A stretch of 64,000 bases of DNA. Origin: Dacryopinax spathularia (lineage: Eukaryota; Basidiomycota; Dacrymycetes; Dacrymycetales; Dacrymycetaceae). Under the pieces are notes generated by a model. The model was not told the origin of the DNA, did not search any database, and saw only the letters and a list, made by a program, of their open reading frames with translations. The stretch spans positions 1,612,001 to 1,676,000 of the forward strand of contig JBBPFI010000007.1 of NCBI GenBank assembly GCA_037974965.1. Direction: 5' to 3'. Both the position numbers and the translations under genes were made by a program. Positions 20,916-35,150 of this stretch are shown piece after piece. Position 1 is the stretch's first letter, and each line of letters opens with the position of its first letter.

Positions 20916-21841
20916 ATGTCAAGCAGATCAAGAAACGTACCAGAGTACCAGCTGGTCATTCTGGGAGATGGAGGTGACGACATCGGGCCGAGCGCTAACA
21001 TCGACTCTTATTGATGAAATTCATGACTTTAGGTGTTGGAAAGTCTGCTATTACAATACAGTTCGTCCAGAACCGATTCGAGGTAGGATGGGATCCAACA
21101 ATCGAGGGTGAAAATTGTTCCCATTGACTGTGATAAGCGGAGGCTGAAGGTTGGCCGCAGACACGTACCGCAAAACGGCAGTAGTTGATAAAGACGAAGT
21201 CATGCTCGCCATTATAGACACAGCAGGACAGGAAGAGTATCGGTAATGCTTTCTTCCTTGGATGCCGAGAGCTGGGCTGAAACATAATGGTCACAGGCTC
21301 ATGCGGCCAAGCTACCTCAAGTCGGCACATGGCTTTCTCCTGGTTTACGACATCACATCTCGTGAATCCTTCAACAAGGTCACGCGATTCCATAACGAGA
21401 TCCTGCAAACCAAAGACCTGGCGACCTATCCTTGCGTTGTGCTCCTAGGGAACAAGCGCGATTTGGATGGGCCGGCACGACAGGTCCGAAAATCAGGTCA
21501 GCAATCTAGCCCTCACATGTCGTGCCTGGCTCATAGGAGACTGTGTTTTGTTCGTTGTTCAGAAGGGGAGGAACTTGCACGGCGACTGAAGTGCCAGTTC
21601 ATGGAGAGTTCTGCCAAGTTCCGGGAAAATATCGACGAGGCCTTCCACACACTCGTGCGCGCAGTACGAAAGTACAATCATGTATGATGTTAATTCCCTC
21701 CAATCTACGACAAATGCTAATGGGCTCGTGCAGAGGAGTGTCTGGGATCGTAGTCTCCAGGTCATAGCGGGAGCTGACGAGCTCGAGCAACCACACTATG
21801 GCGAGGAAGAGCCCAAGGGCGGATGCTGCGTCGTATCATAA
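20916..21841 (+). CDS. Ras-family small GTPase with CaaX end, 213 aa
   Basis: Exons 20916-20973, 21033-21107, 21161-21242, 21297-21496, 21563-21681 and 21734-21841 sum to 642 nt, exactly 214 codons. The P-loop is GDGGVGKS, the effector region DPTIEDTYRK, switch II DTAGQEEYR with the catalytic Gln kept, then GNKRDL and ESSAK. The C-terminus is KGGCCVVS: the last four residues CVVS form a CaaX box, so farnesylation and membrane attachment are expected, with the preceding Cys free for palmitoylation. This is a GTP-driven signalling switch of the Ras type, which in fungi controls growth, morphology and cAMP or MAPK signalling. Switch I starts VGWDPTIED rather than the usual EYDPTIED. Which Ras paralogue it is cannot be decided here. 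Confidence 0.92.
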
Positions 21842-23264
21842 CGCAGCTTGTCATCTCGGCCGGCGCGGCCCGACCGCCGGTGGATACGCCGAGCACGGTT
21901 GATCTTCATCCTTCATCCACGGACACTTCTTGTTTATTGCTTGATTGTTTATACCCCGCCTTAATGGAGGGGACAGTGGCGCCCATAGCTAGATATCCCG
22001 AAGGAGCACGCAACTTAATCATCAATGAGTAAATGATATTTATTCGATCGAGTACTTGTTCTTGCTCGTCCCACTTCTTATGGTCAATAGCAGGAGCTCA
22101 AAACCCGAAATGTGCTTCGTCTTCCGTCCGTTGCTCTCCGAACGACCCACCAGCCGACTTGCCATGTATTACGTGATTTGTCAGACTTGGTCAAGACGAT
22201 CAGGGTAATATGACCCTGTTCGGCCAACTGAATTGACAGCTCGATTTGTATTTGACGTGGCACCTTCTCGACCCGATGGTCCCTGGCGTCTGATGACCGA
22301 TCCCTGGGAAGGATAACTTTGGCAGCCCCGCGCCTTTCAGGGCTTTATTGTCCCACCTCTCGGTCTCACGGTCCCATTCCCGTGATCGACGGCATGTCGT
22401 GAGCGCTTGCCATCATCGGACGAGCCGCAACTGCCCGGACCAACCGAGAGTGTCATTGTTGGTTAGATAACGGGACACGCGACTTGAGAATCCGCCCTGT
22501 GTCGGATAATAGACATCCGCTGACCTTCTTCATGGGCGTCATTTCAAGTTTCACTGGCGCCCAGACAAGGACGGAACGGTGTGCTCTCTCTTGTCCAGGG
22601 TGAACGCGTCGATCGGGTCCGAACAAGAAGGAGCCTTCGGAATTTGGGCTCAACATACTGTAGTAAGCCAAGTTGAGCGACGTAGAGCCTCGTGACCGTT
22701 TCTGCGATTCAGACGACAGAAGCGCAATTCGAGATCCGTCTCTGTGTAGCGAACATCGACTTGCGTGTGTCGGAATTGTTCGGCATAGACTTTAGCCCGG
22801 CGGACTTGCTTCATTCGTTGCGGTAATCAACTCTGCTGGCCAGCTCTTCGTCCAAACTCAGGTGCCTCAATCTCCCATACTTGTTGAGGTAGTTAGGTCA
22901 TGTAGGAGCTACGGCACGTCTACATTTGAAGAAGGGAAGGTGGATCACCCGTTAGGACAGGTTGGAAGGCAGCGGGAAGTCCGGAAATGCCGGATAACAA
23001 GTAGGGGGGTCTTCCGGGATATAAAGCGCTTTGGGGCGCCTAACGGATAAGGCCAAAACGTAATGCTGGGTCTTACGAGATCTTGATGAAGAGCAAAACA
23101 AGTGCCGTATGATTGAAGTAGTCGCAGCTTCGCGTCTGACGATGGATGACAGCGGAGTGGCCGCCGCGGTGAAAGTTGTGACCGGAAGAGAACAAGCGCC
23201 CGCATTTGAAATTTGGCTACCCCAGGGTCCCCGTACCATCACAGACTCACTTCCGCATTGTCGC
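21842..23264. other. Gene-free stretch
   Basis: About 1.4 kb containing the 3' end of the Ras transcript and the promoter of RRP41. No supported exon or RNA gene was found. Confidence 0.4.
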
Positions 23265-24143
23265 ATGGTACGTCATTCTAGGAATGGTTGTTCATATCTA
23301 TGACTACTGATAACAATAACATAGTCGCGCTTCGAGCCGCTGAATGCCGGGAATCTGCGAACAGACGGCCGCCGGCCGCTCGAGCTACGGTCCTTCGCTG
23401 CGCAGCTGACGACTCACCCATCAGCGGACGGTTCCGCCTCGGTCTCCCATGGGCTCACGCAGGTCACCTCTTGCATATATGGACCAAGAGAAGCAAAGAA
23501 CCGTGGGCAGACGATGCACGATCGAGCGATCGTGAATGTAGAGGTGGAGGTTGCACCTTGGGCTGGTGAGATGAGGAGACTACGAACGAAAGGGGACCGG
23601 TGAGTCCCGCCTCCTGTCTATCCGGCTTACAAGCTCACGCTTCACAGACGAACAGCAGAATTTGCTGCATCCATAAAAGCGACATTTGAACCTGTCATCC
23701 AGACGACATTATACCCTCGCTCGGAGATTGATATCCACATCCACGTCCTGCAGCTGGATGGGGGCCTGCTGCAGGCGTCCATCAATGCGACTACGTTAGC
23801 GCTGATTGACGCCGGTATCCCTATGCTCGACTATGTATCTTCATTGTCGGCAGGGCTATACCATACCACGGCGATGTTGGATCTGACGAATATGGAGGAG
23901 AGCGACCTGCCAAGCGTGACGGTTGCTGTGCTGCCGAGGAGTGGGAAGGTTACTCTTGTCAGTATGGAGACGAGGCTGCATGTTGATCGGTTCGAGGAGA
24001 TGTTCAAGTTAGCAATGGAGGGCGGCAAAGTCCTTAGAGGCGAGATGGATAGGGTAGTCAGGGAGAGAACGGCAGCCCTGGCAAGGCAGATGGAGGGAGG
24101 GGCGGCGGCACAGGATGATAAGATGGAGACGGATGCTTTGTAG
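23265..24143 (+). CDS. RRP41: Exosome core subunit Rrp41 (Ski6), 257 aa
   Basis: Exons 23265-23267 (the ATG alone), 23325-23599 and 23648-24143 sum to 774 nt, exactly 258 codons. The protein begins MSRFEPLNAGNLRTDGRR, a near-perfect Rrp41 start, and has the RNase PH fold throughout: SHGLTQV, the IYGPREAK turn, EIDIHIHVLQLDGG and ALIDAGIPM. Rrp41 pairs with Rrp45 in the six-subunit ring of the RNA exosome, which threads RNA to Rrp44 and Rrp6 for 3'-5' decay in nucleus and cytoplasm; in fungi the ring has no phosphorolytic activity. The length is normal. The first exon carries only the start codon. It converges with the DBP2 gene, about 260 nt between stops. Confidence 0.94.
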
Positions 24144-24404
24144 TGTATATTGCTGATGATACCCCAACTGCACTAATAACAGAGATTGCGTTTCGTACAA
24201 GTTTTGCACGGAGTCGTCACACGATACACGCAAGGCAACTTATTTACGTGATCTCACAGAGATCGTCTATATTCGCGACGTATCTATGCGCAATGCTCGA
24301 AAAGCGTACATAATGTCACAGAAGGAAGAAAATTAGGAGAAACCAGTAGTAAACAGGACGAGCTAGACAGAGAAATAGCGAGCGGATAACGGGGAGGGGG
24401 AGGC

Positions 24405-27052
<2,648 letters not shown>

Positions 27053-27585
27053 TTTGCTTCTAGAAGATTATGGTATTGAGTGGGTGAGAAATAAGAAGTG
27101 CTGAAGATGGAAAAAGTCTAGAGAGTCGCGATAGAGCGAGTTCACCTAAGTCGAGGTGGTGGTTAGAGGGAAAGAACCGTGCTTGATGAAGGCGGTGAGC
27201 GAGTCAAACTTCAACCCGCGCTGGCGGGCGGGTCCCCTGTCTCCGCCGGGCTCGGCTATGCAGGTCCCGGTTTAGGGGGAGGAGCTGGGTCTCGCCAGAA
27301 GGAAATTTCTTGACGGAGGCAAACTCTCGGTAGTACCCTCTTGCTTCAGTGGCTATGTTACTTAGGGCCGGTCGTTGTCATTCAACGGTAACGCGGTCAG
27401 ACCTATCCCGTTGCTCGGTTGCTTTTCTCCGTTCTTCTGTCCCTAACCCCGTATCCGTCTCATCTCACCCTCGCGTTTCTCCATCGCCGCTCGCTATCAG
27501 CCGCCCTCTGATCACCCGTCTACTCAGACAACAGTCACTCTTTTATACACCAGTCACTCATTACTTTTCTCGCTCTATTATTACA
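27053..27585. promoter_or_regulatory. Divergent promoter between DBP2 and MARVEL-like gene
   Basis: 533 nt between two start codons on opposite strands. The plus strand becomes CT-rich toward 27,420-27,580, as in many basidiomycete promoters. No TATA box was assigned. Confidence 0.45.
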
Positions 27586-28286
27586 ATGTCTTTCGCAACC
27601 GTCCGTCATTGGGCGCTCAGTATGTCTAACTTCTAGTAGTGTGCGGGGCAGGGGTTGATGACGCTTACCTAGTCGCCGTAATCATCTTCTCCATCATTGC
27701 CCTCGGCATCGCGGGCAGCATCAAAGACAAACTCGGAATCGTCACAGGCGTCTTCTCCTTCGTGCTGAATGCGGCATCGTACGTTCTGCTCGTCAAGCTT
27801 ATCAGCTGAGCGCTCATTTGCCCTTAACAGCCTTTTCATGGAGCAGGCGGAGTCGCCTGCGGTGATGAACTGGGTCGGCGTTGAGCTGATTTGGACCGGA
27901 ATCCTCTGGGTGCTCTGGATTGGTGAGTGCCTCGTTGCATGACTCTAGACGCAACTGACGCCCTGCTAGCCACCGCTGCTCTGGGTACGAGCAAGTCCGG
28001 TGGTTGCTCCTCGTGGTTCCACTACTACCAGGGTGTCTACTGGAGCTATGATGCGACGTACTGCAGCCGGTTTCACGTTATCCAAGCCTTCGCCTTTGTC
28101 AACGCCTTCGTCTTGCTTGCCATCTTCATCTGGAATCTCAAGGTTGCCATCAGCGCGCACTCGCTCGGCCACACCGCTGTCTGGCGCATGCCGGCTGCCT
28201 TGTACGACCCTCGTCGTCCATATGGCAGCTCTGGCGGCATGAACGGCGGCATGAACGGGAAGGAGTCGCACATGAATGAAGTGTAA
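27586..28286 (+). CDS. MARVEL-like four-helix membrane protein
   Basis: Four exons join in frame: MSFATVRHWAL, then IAVIIFSIIALGIAGSIKD, SLFMEQAESPAVMNWVGVEL with ILWVLWI, and ATAALGTSKSGGCSSW onward. The spliced protein has about four hydrophobic segments, with a Cys-containing loop (GGCSSWFHYYQ, then YCSRFHVIQ) before the last helix and a hydrophilic tail rich in Gly and Met (GGMNGGMNGKE). This layout matches fungal MARVEL-domain proteins, which organise membrane subdomains and vesicle traffic. A plasma-membrane or eisosome role is inference from the family. The gene converges with the Rap-like GTPase gene. Confidence 0.78.
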
Positions 28287-29076
28287 TATGTCCATCCTCC
28301 GCCGTGGAGCCTCCGGTGTGCAGGCTCCATGCTGTCATGTGCACACTATACTATATCCTCCCTTGGGTTTCGTGTTCACCTTGTTGCGCGCCGTTGTCAC
28401 ACGTTCTGTCGGGCTAGGATGGTTACGCTTTCTTGTTATGTCGAGTCTGTTGTACACTTCCAACGACCCGATGACCCCGGGCTTTCTGTACAGAGCTAAT
28501 TTTCAATGGAAGTTGTGTGTACTTTGCCCCACTACCGCTATCGCGCTGCAAACCTGCCTTTGCGCCCTCTCCACAGAAGAAAGCCCCGCAGAAACAGAGT
28601 GATGGCTTCCTTCCATCAGGCCCCTGACGACGGTTCCGTTTCCAAATGGAAAGCCAAGACACCGGAATCAATCTTTGCCAAGCACAAACAAACAGGGCAA
28701 GGTTCCCTGTCCCTGACGCGCGTCATGCTTCCATTTGACAGAGGTAAAGTCGAGCCCTCCCGTCCAGAGCGAATCTCGGGTGCGCAATTCAACATGTCCC
28801 ATCAGCAAGAATATGGACTCACAACCTGGTCCAGAGCCACTCCTAATCCAGGCGAAATCAGGACATCCCGATCTTTCGACGCGTTCTTTCCTGAACATTT
28901 CTTGATCGTGCTTTCCTACTACCCTCAGTCGAAAAGGATCATGATGTGCCATTCCCTCTTCCGATGCCATGAACGTCCTATCAAACACAATACAAGAACG
29001 AAGGAAGTGTACAGGTATCATACAGGAAAGCGACCAAGCTGCCCATCTATGGAATCTCATGTTGGGTATCCATCAC
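28287..29076. other. Convergent intergenic stretch
   Basis: 790 nt between two gene ends. A 192-codon plus-strand frame crosses it but has no domain and overlaps frames on the other strand, so it is not called. Confidence 0.4.
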
Positions 29077-30032
29077 TCACATGACGAGGCACATGCCCTT
29101 TTTCTTAGTCTTTTCTTTGCCGCTCTTCTTCCGCGACTTGTTGACATTCGCTGCCTGCTGCTCCGAGGCGAGTGCTACTAGCTGCTCTGTCAGGTGATGG
29201 AATGGTGCGTCCACTCCGATGTTGTTTTTGGCCGATGTCTCGAAATACGGCATTTTCCAGCTCTCTGCTTGCTTCTCCAGTTTCTCTCGCCGCAGGACTC
29301 GCTCCTTGACTCGATCGCATTTCGTACCGACTAAGGCGACTGGAGACTGACTGCTTGTCAGTTGCCGGTGTAGCGTAAGCCTCATCCGAGCGAACTTACT
29401 CGGAAGCGAACGCCGGTTCGCTGGCGCTCTGCTGATTCCCAGTTACGAAGCTGTCTGTACAGTGGCTCAAGCGCTTTCAAGCTGTCATAATCGTCCAATC
29501 TAGTCGACGTGACTGTATCAATCGCCGCGATCTCCAATCACTGGATCCGACTCACGCGAATGCTAGGATATACGCGCTCCCTGGCTGCGTGGATCCGCGT
29601 ATCACCTCAGCTAGTCGCTCTCCGGGTGTTGGCATGCCCTCTTCTTACCTTCAGGTACATGTCGCTTATGACCGCAAAGAATGACTCGGCGCCAGCTGTA
29701 TCAATAACGTGCATCTTCGGAAGGTCAGATGACCGGCTAGGCAAGATGGCGTGTTCGCTTACGCGAGTCGGCTGTCCATTGATGAGGATCCTTTTCTCGT
29801 ATGCTTCCTCGACTTAAAGGTGCGTTAATTTCCATTTCTGGGTCAGAAAAGGTTAGCTGACTGGTGGGATCATAGTTCTCCTCGTAAGTGCCCTTGATGT
29901 ACCGAATACTGAGGCACGATTTGCCCACACCGCCAGCTGTCAGCGTGGATAAGCACGATTGCCCTAGATCCGCGCCGATCATCATAATAACGCACCGCCT
30001 AACACCACAACACGCGGCTCGGAATCATCCAT
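29077..30032 (-). CDS. Rap/Rsr1-like small GTPase with Ala at the switch II glutamine position
   Basis: Spliced motifs: VVVLGAGGVGKS (P-loop, split by an intron), YDPTIEEAYEKRILING (effector loop), then DTAGAESF in place of DTAGQE, followed by MYLK, PGSAYILAFALDDYDSL, VGTKCD for the base-binding NKxD, and ETSAKNN. The last 20 residues are strongly basic (KSRKKSG, KEKTKKKG) and end in CLVM, a CaaX box, so lipidation and binding to acidic membranes are expected. Rap and Rsr1 proteins also lack the Gln (they have Thr) and depend on special GAPs; Ala here is more unusual. A bud-site or polarity role by analogy with Rsr1 is inference. Several introns of about 45-70 nt; the intron after MYLK has more than one possible acceptor. 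Confidence 0.82.
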
Positions 30033-30652
30033 GGGCGGCAATATTGAGTTGGAGCTCAAGGTAAGGGAGGACAGGACAAGGGGCGTAGGGTTTGTTGCAG
30101 CATTGTTAATATACGTGGGTCAACAATGAGTGGAAGCGGCAAGGTATGCAGCGCAGACCACCTCGTGTCGGCGTCCCCGCACCCAGATCCCTCGGATGGT
30201 ATGCGCGCGAACGAGATGCGCGTGCGCGCCGATGGAAGCACTGCACACAGCTATTAGCCTGATGGTAGTACAAGGCCGAATGGACCAGTTGCGTTGGATG
30301 ACTTATGGAGTTTTACCCTGCCCCCTTCCCCGCACTCCGTCGAGGCTTTGGCGCCGCTCACGGCACAATGCGGTGCCAGCAGGGGCGCCTCATTGCTCCG
30401 GCGCGCCGTCCGCTCAGGGTTTCTGCCTCGCGGCACGTTCCATTACACCACTCGACACCCTGCTTGTCGGTCAGACTCTACAAAGGATTCTCTCAACCTG
30501 AAAGTCTATCTGAGAGTCAATTTGTGCACTCCGAGGACGCGTACTGCGGTATCTGACCGAGAAGGGCGGAATCTCTGCAGTCTGCCATCGTTCAACGCGT
30601 CTGCTGAAACTCTGCCGCTTGCTGAACTTTCTCACACGGCCATCCCGTAATT
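30033..30652. promoter_or_regulatory. Divergent promoter between Rap-like GTPase and cyclophilin genes
   Basis: 620 nt between opposite start codons. No gene is supported; no clear TATA box was found. Confidence 0.4.
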
Positions 30653-31968
30653 ATGGTCAAACCACGGGTATTTATGAACTTCACGATCGGCGAAGAACCT
30701 GCCGGAAGGTATCGCTCCCGTATCTGCTGCGCGCAAGTGGTGCTAAACTCCCTCAGGGTGGTGTTCGAGCTGTTCAATGACACGGCTCCCAAGACTGCTG
30801 AAAAGTACGAGATCTGCATCTGCTTGGCTTCTTCTGCTTATCGAAATCTTCTGTTGCTATTATCTGATGGCGTAGCTTCCGAGCCTTGTGTACTGGAGAG
30901 AAGGGCGTTTCTCCCATATCGAAGGTGCCGCTGTACTACAAGGGATCGACAATCCATCGCGCCATCAAGGACTTCATGATCCAAGGCGGCGGCTTCACCA
31001 AGGGTAACGGTACTGGCGGCGAGTCCATATATGGCGGTCCGTTCCCTGATGAGGACCTCGAGCGTCCGATCGATCAGGAAGGGTCAGTATGATGCGCAAT
31101 CCCATGATCACCATTGCTGACGTTGCCGACCTTCCGTAGATTGCTCGTGATGGCGAACAGGGGACCGGACACGAACTCTTCACAATTCTTCGTCACGGTC
31201 CGGCCGTGTCCGCATCTCAATGGGAAGCACGTATGCTTCGGCCGCGTAGTCACGGGTGAGTATACGCTGATCCGGGCGTATCCCGTAGCTCAGAATGTCG
31301 TCTGTGCAGGGTACGATGTGATCGAGAAGATCTCCAATGTGGAGACGGACAGCAAAGATCGACCGCTTCAGAAGGTCGTCGTTGCGAGCTGCGGAGAGCT
31401 CGAGTTCCGAAAAGTGCCGGCAAAGCCTGCCAGGACGTGTTAGTGGATTCCATGCATCATCCCACCTGCTGACTGATGTGAGTCGTGTGACCACAGCTCC
31501 GGAGTCGAGTGAATCAGATGAACCGTCGCCGCCTCCTAAGGGCAAGCGTCGGCACCGAGATGATGATTCCGAAGAAGATGACTCCGAGGAGGAAGAGCGC
31601 AAACGACGGAAGCGAGAACGGAAAGCGCGGAAGCAGGAGAAGCGCGAAAAGCGGGAGAAGAAGCACTCAAGACGTGAAGAAAGCAAAGAGCCGCAACCAG
31701 GTCCTGCTGTACCGCATCAAGAGACAGAGGAAGAGTACGACGCCAGACTGGAGCGAGAAGAACAGGAGCGGATTAAGGAGATCAAGCGGAGAGAACTGGA
31801 GGCATTGAAGCGAGACAAGCAGGACACGTCCGTCGTCATCGACGGTGTCAGGTACAAAGGTATGCTTCAATTTACCAACAATCTCAGTTTGCTCAAAAGT
31901 TCGGGGCAGGTCGCGGCGCCATGAAATATCGTGACCCAGAATTAAACTTCCGCTCACAATCGCGCTAG
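30653..31968 (+). CDS. Cyclophilin with charged C-terminal tail (peptidyl-prolyl isomerase), 325 aa
   Basis: Exons 30653-30708, 30757-30804, 30876-31082, 31140-31255, 31310-31437, 31496-31859 and 31910-31968 sum to 978 nt, exactly 326 codons. The first 180 residues are a complete cyclophilin domain: [15 protein letters not shown], the catalytic Arg in [25 protein letters not shown] and GKHVCFGRV (a Cys where many have Val). After KVPAKP the protein changes to an acidic Ser/Glu stretch and then a long Lys/Arg/Glu helix ([18 protein letters not shown]). It ends [19 protein letters not shown]. The layout matches nuclear SR-type cyclophilins (CYP63 and PPIG kin) linked to spliceosomes. Isomerase activity is expected; the nuclear role is inferred from the tail. 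Confidence 0.92.
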
Positions 31969-32331
31969 TTATGCACGGTGTCAATATCCATCTTATTGAA
32001 TCCACTTGCCCCGTGAGGACAATTTGTTGGGGCATGGAGATGTGAGTGGGCAGAGCAGCGTGCATTGACAATCTCGGAGTACAGAAGAAAATTGCTATCA
32101 ACCAACCATCATTAGAGAGTATTAGAATGTGCCTGAGGAGGGTAACCGTATCCAGGGATGTCCAAGGATGATATAATGCAGTAGGATACCTACGCCATGG
32201 CCGACGATCTCGTCCAGTTTTCGCATACTTCCACACGTGCTCTAAGTCGTTTGACCGTTCGTTCGCACATACAACAACGGTGTTTTGCCCGGCAGTTCTG
32301 TTGTGCCCCAGGAGAAGAGCGGCACAAGGCC
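31969..32331. other. Convergent intergenic stretch
   Basis: 363 nt between the ends of the cyclophilin and eIF4B-like genes. No gene is seen here. Confidence 0.4.
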
Positions 32332-34652
32332 TCAAGCCTGGTCCACAATCTTCTTGGCGACGTCCTCCACGTCATCATCCGTCGCTTTCACGGCGCCACT
32401 GTTAGCGGCGCCCTTCACGGCATCCTTGACAGCATCTTCCGTGGTATCATTCGTTGCCAGATTGGCGACTTTGCTGGCGACGGCGTCGACATCAGCGTCG
32501 CCGCTGACGCCATTGGCATGCCCGGACTGCTTAGCGGCAACCTCGTCGGCAATGGCAGCCTTGACTTCCTCGACCTTGCCGTTCTCGGGGCCTTCTTCGT
32601 CGATCGAGATGCTCGCAGCTGCAGCGGCGAAGCTGAACGTAGGCCGAACATTCGAGGGTGCGCGAGTGGGTGGTGCATCTGCACCAGGCGAAGGCGGACC
32701 CTTGGGTGAATGCGCCGGCGGCGTGTTGGTACGAGAAGCTCCGCGAGAGCTTCCCGGTCCGTTGGACGGCTGACGAGAATGACTGGGAGTCACACGCTCG
32801 GAAGGCGGTCCGCGTCGCCTCCAGGTGTCTTGAGCGCCGCTGGGATGGGCAGGAGGAGCATGTTGATGCGCTTGTTCGGCGGGAGGAGTGGAATGTGCCG
32901 GCTTCTCATGTACTGGCTTCTCCTTGGGAGCCGGGGCAGGCTTGTGTGCAAGTTTTTCTTCTATCTCCTTCTCGCGAGCGGTGACATCAATAGGTCTAAG
33001 TAAGGTAGGTCAGTACGAGAATCGTCTTTGTCTACCTTGGAGCCTTACTTGGCATCACCGAAGGGGTTGGACTTCACTGAAGGAAGGGTGGCGCTGGTCG
33101 GAGGAGGTGACGTGACAGGCGAGCCGGGCGATGAGGGGCTGTTGCTGCCACGCGGAAGAAGCTCGAGCTTCCTTCTCGAGGCAGGTGTAGGAGGGGTAGA
33201 CGATTGGGCTAGAATACCGTCAGCGACGGTCGCATGCGGTGTTCGGGACAGACTCACGACTCTTCTGGTCACTAAAGCGACCTTCCTTAGTAGGTAGAGG
33301 GCCTCTCCTAGGTCCCGTCCGCCAATCACTGGGTCCTTCGTCAACAACTGGCGCAGTGTCCCGTGAACCCCGCCTCGACGGGCCGAAGCCAGATTCAGAG
33401 GGTGCCGGTGATGTCTTCTTAAACTTCGACCCGATAGTCCAGTTTTCCTCAACATCGGCAGCATGATGCTCCCGGGGTTCACGAGGTTCCCGGGGCGTAA
33501 ACGACCTTGATCGCGGCCCCTCACCTTCCGGACCGGCGGGCCGCGGGGGCCGAGGCGCCGACCGCCAGTCAGACGGTTCATTGGGTTCAGCAGGGGTGGA
33601 GAAACCTGAAGTTCGCCGAGAAGGGCCACTGCGTTCGGGCGGGGGTGCTGGAGCCGCACGGGGCGCCGACCGCCAGTCCTCAGCCTCGTTGGTCGTGGGC
33701 TCGCTAGAGAATCGGGACGACCTCGGGCGAGACGAGCTCCGGTCAGGACCTAGATCGGGAAGGGGTCCCTCACGACGCCATTCACGGTCGAACTTGTCAT
33801 CCTCGCCGCCAAAGCCGCCGCGAGAACCGAATGTCCGGTCTTTTTCTGAAAAGGCGTTAAACAGCCGAAGATATAGGCAACGATGTATGCTTACGAGCTT
33901 CGGCGACACTGACACGGACAACCCGACCTTTCATAGGCTGGAGCACCTGTCAATACGTGCCATTGCAAAAGATGTTCGACGCTTACGGATCCCGAAAGCT
34001 CGAGACCGGCCTTGAGGCCATCAAGAGTCTCGAACTCCACGTATCCAAAACCCTTGGGCCGATCATCCCGCTCTTTAATGATTTTGACAGATACAAGCTG
34101 CATATGATCAGCTTCCGGCTGACCACGAGTATAACAGGACACATACCTTATGAGGCGCGAAGAATTCCTCCACATCTGCCTCAGTTAGGTCATATGCAAG
34201 GTTGCCCAGGAAAGCCGTATATGGCGGCTTGGTAGGAAGCGGAAGTTCCTCTCGAGGTGGGAACCGGGACTCTGTGAGATACCTCTCAGCTTTAGAATTC
34301 GACATTGTGAACGTATTGCGTACCCCGACCAGAGAAGTCACGCGAGAAGTCATCGCGACGTCCCGCACCTCCGAAGTCCATTCTTGGAGCGGCTGCCAAG
34401 CGAGCATTCAGCATACAATTACATGGTGACCCCAGCCCGACGCACGCGCTGTGGGCAAAGCGTCCATCTCATCGGCCCAGGAGCCGGTCGCTGCAAGCAC
34501 TTGCGTCAGAGATGCGCAGAGCAGCCGAATGCAAGGGGTGCGCACTTTCGTCGGCCAAGAAATCCGACAGGGTCATCTTCGTCTTCTTATTTTTGGGAGC
34601 TGGGAATGGGATCAGCATGCGCTTGCACTGATAGTTGCGCCATCATACCCAT
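32332..34652 (-). CDS. Translation initiation factor eIF4B-like protein
   Basis: Small 5' exons rebuild an eIF4B start: MAPKNKKTKMTLSDFLADE, then TGSWADEMDALPTAPAPR and GGAGRRDDFSRDF. An RRM follows, with AFLGNLAYDLTEADVEEFF (RNP2) and KGFGYVEFETLDGL (RNP1). After it comes a long repeat region where DWRSAPR-type units recur (EDWRSAPRAA, SDWRSAPRPP, SDWRTGPRR) in Ser/Arg/Pro-rich sequence, and a disordered tail. eIF4B (yeast Tif3) binds RNA and helps eIF4A unwind mRNA leaders and recruit the 43S complex in the cytoplasm. The repeats resemble the seven-repeat region of Tif3. Several intron ends inside the RRM were not counted base by base. Confidence 0.88.
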
Positions 34653-35150
34653 GATTGCAATATGCAAAGTCTTAGCTGATTCTTCAACAACAAGAGGTTA
34701 AAACCAATGTAGATTTTGGGATGGTCGCTGGAGCAAAGGGCTGCTGAAGGGAAAAGAGACGCACGATGAGCGGAAGCAAACAGAATAATTGCACCGCCCC
34801 GGAGATTTCCCATCATGTGACAAATTAGCCTCGGCCGCAACGGATATCGCGTCGTGCGCCGCGGCCGGCCATGATGTTCTCTTTGCCCACTATCCTAGCT
34901 TCCATGAATCAATATGCTAATCTCAGCACTCATCACATCACGTCTGGACAGACTGTATAATCACTGCGAAACTATATGGCGCCCGTTACACCAGAGTCTT
35001 CTATCTGTGACTCGCCCGAAACTATGCGGACCATTGATGGGAGAAGCGTTTCTGTCAAGCAGCAACTATTCCTCCTACGGGTCGTTCAGTCTGCGATCCT
35101 TGCTGCAAGGGTTCTGGCTGCTTACCACAATGAAGCTTTTCTTGAGCCTT
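34653..35150. other. Intergenic stretch
   Basis: About 500 nt holding the eIF4B promoter and the 3' flank of the MYND gene. No gene is supported. Confidence 0.35.

Noticed and set aside
28506-29084. 192-codon plus-strand frame
   Set aside because: It crosses the convergent gap and the end of the Rap-like gene, with no motif and an overlapping frame opposite.
33507-34015. Plus-strand frames over the eIF4B-like gene
   Set aside because: The minus strand holds an RRM and DWRSAPR repeats in frame; the plus frames are shadows.
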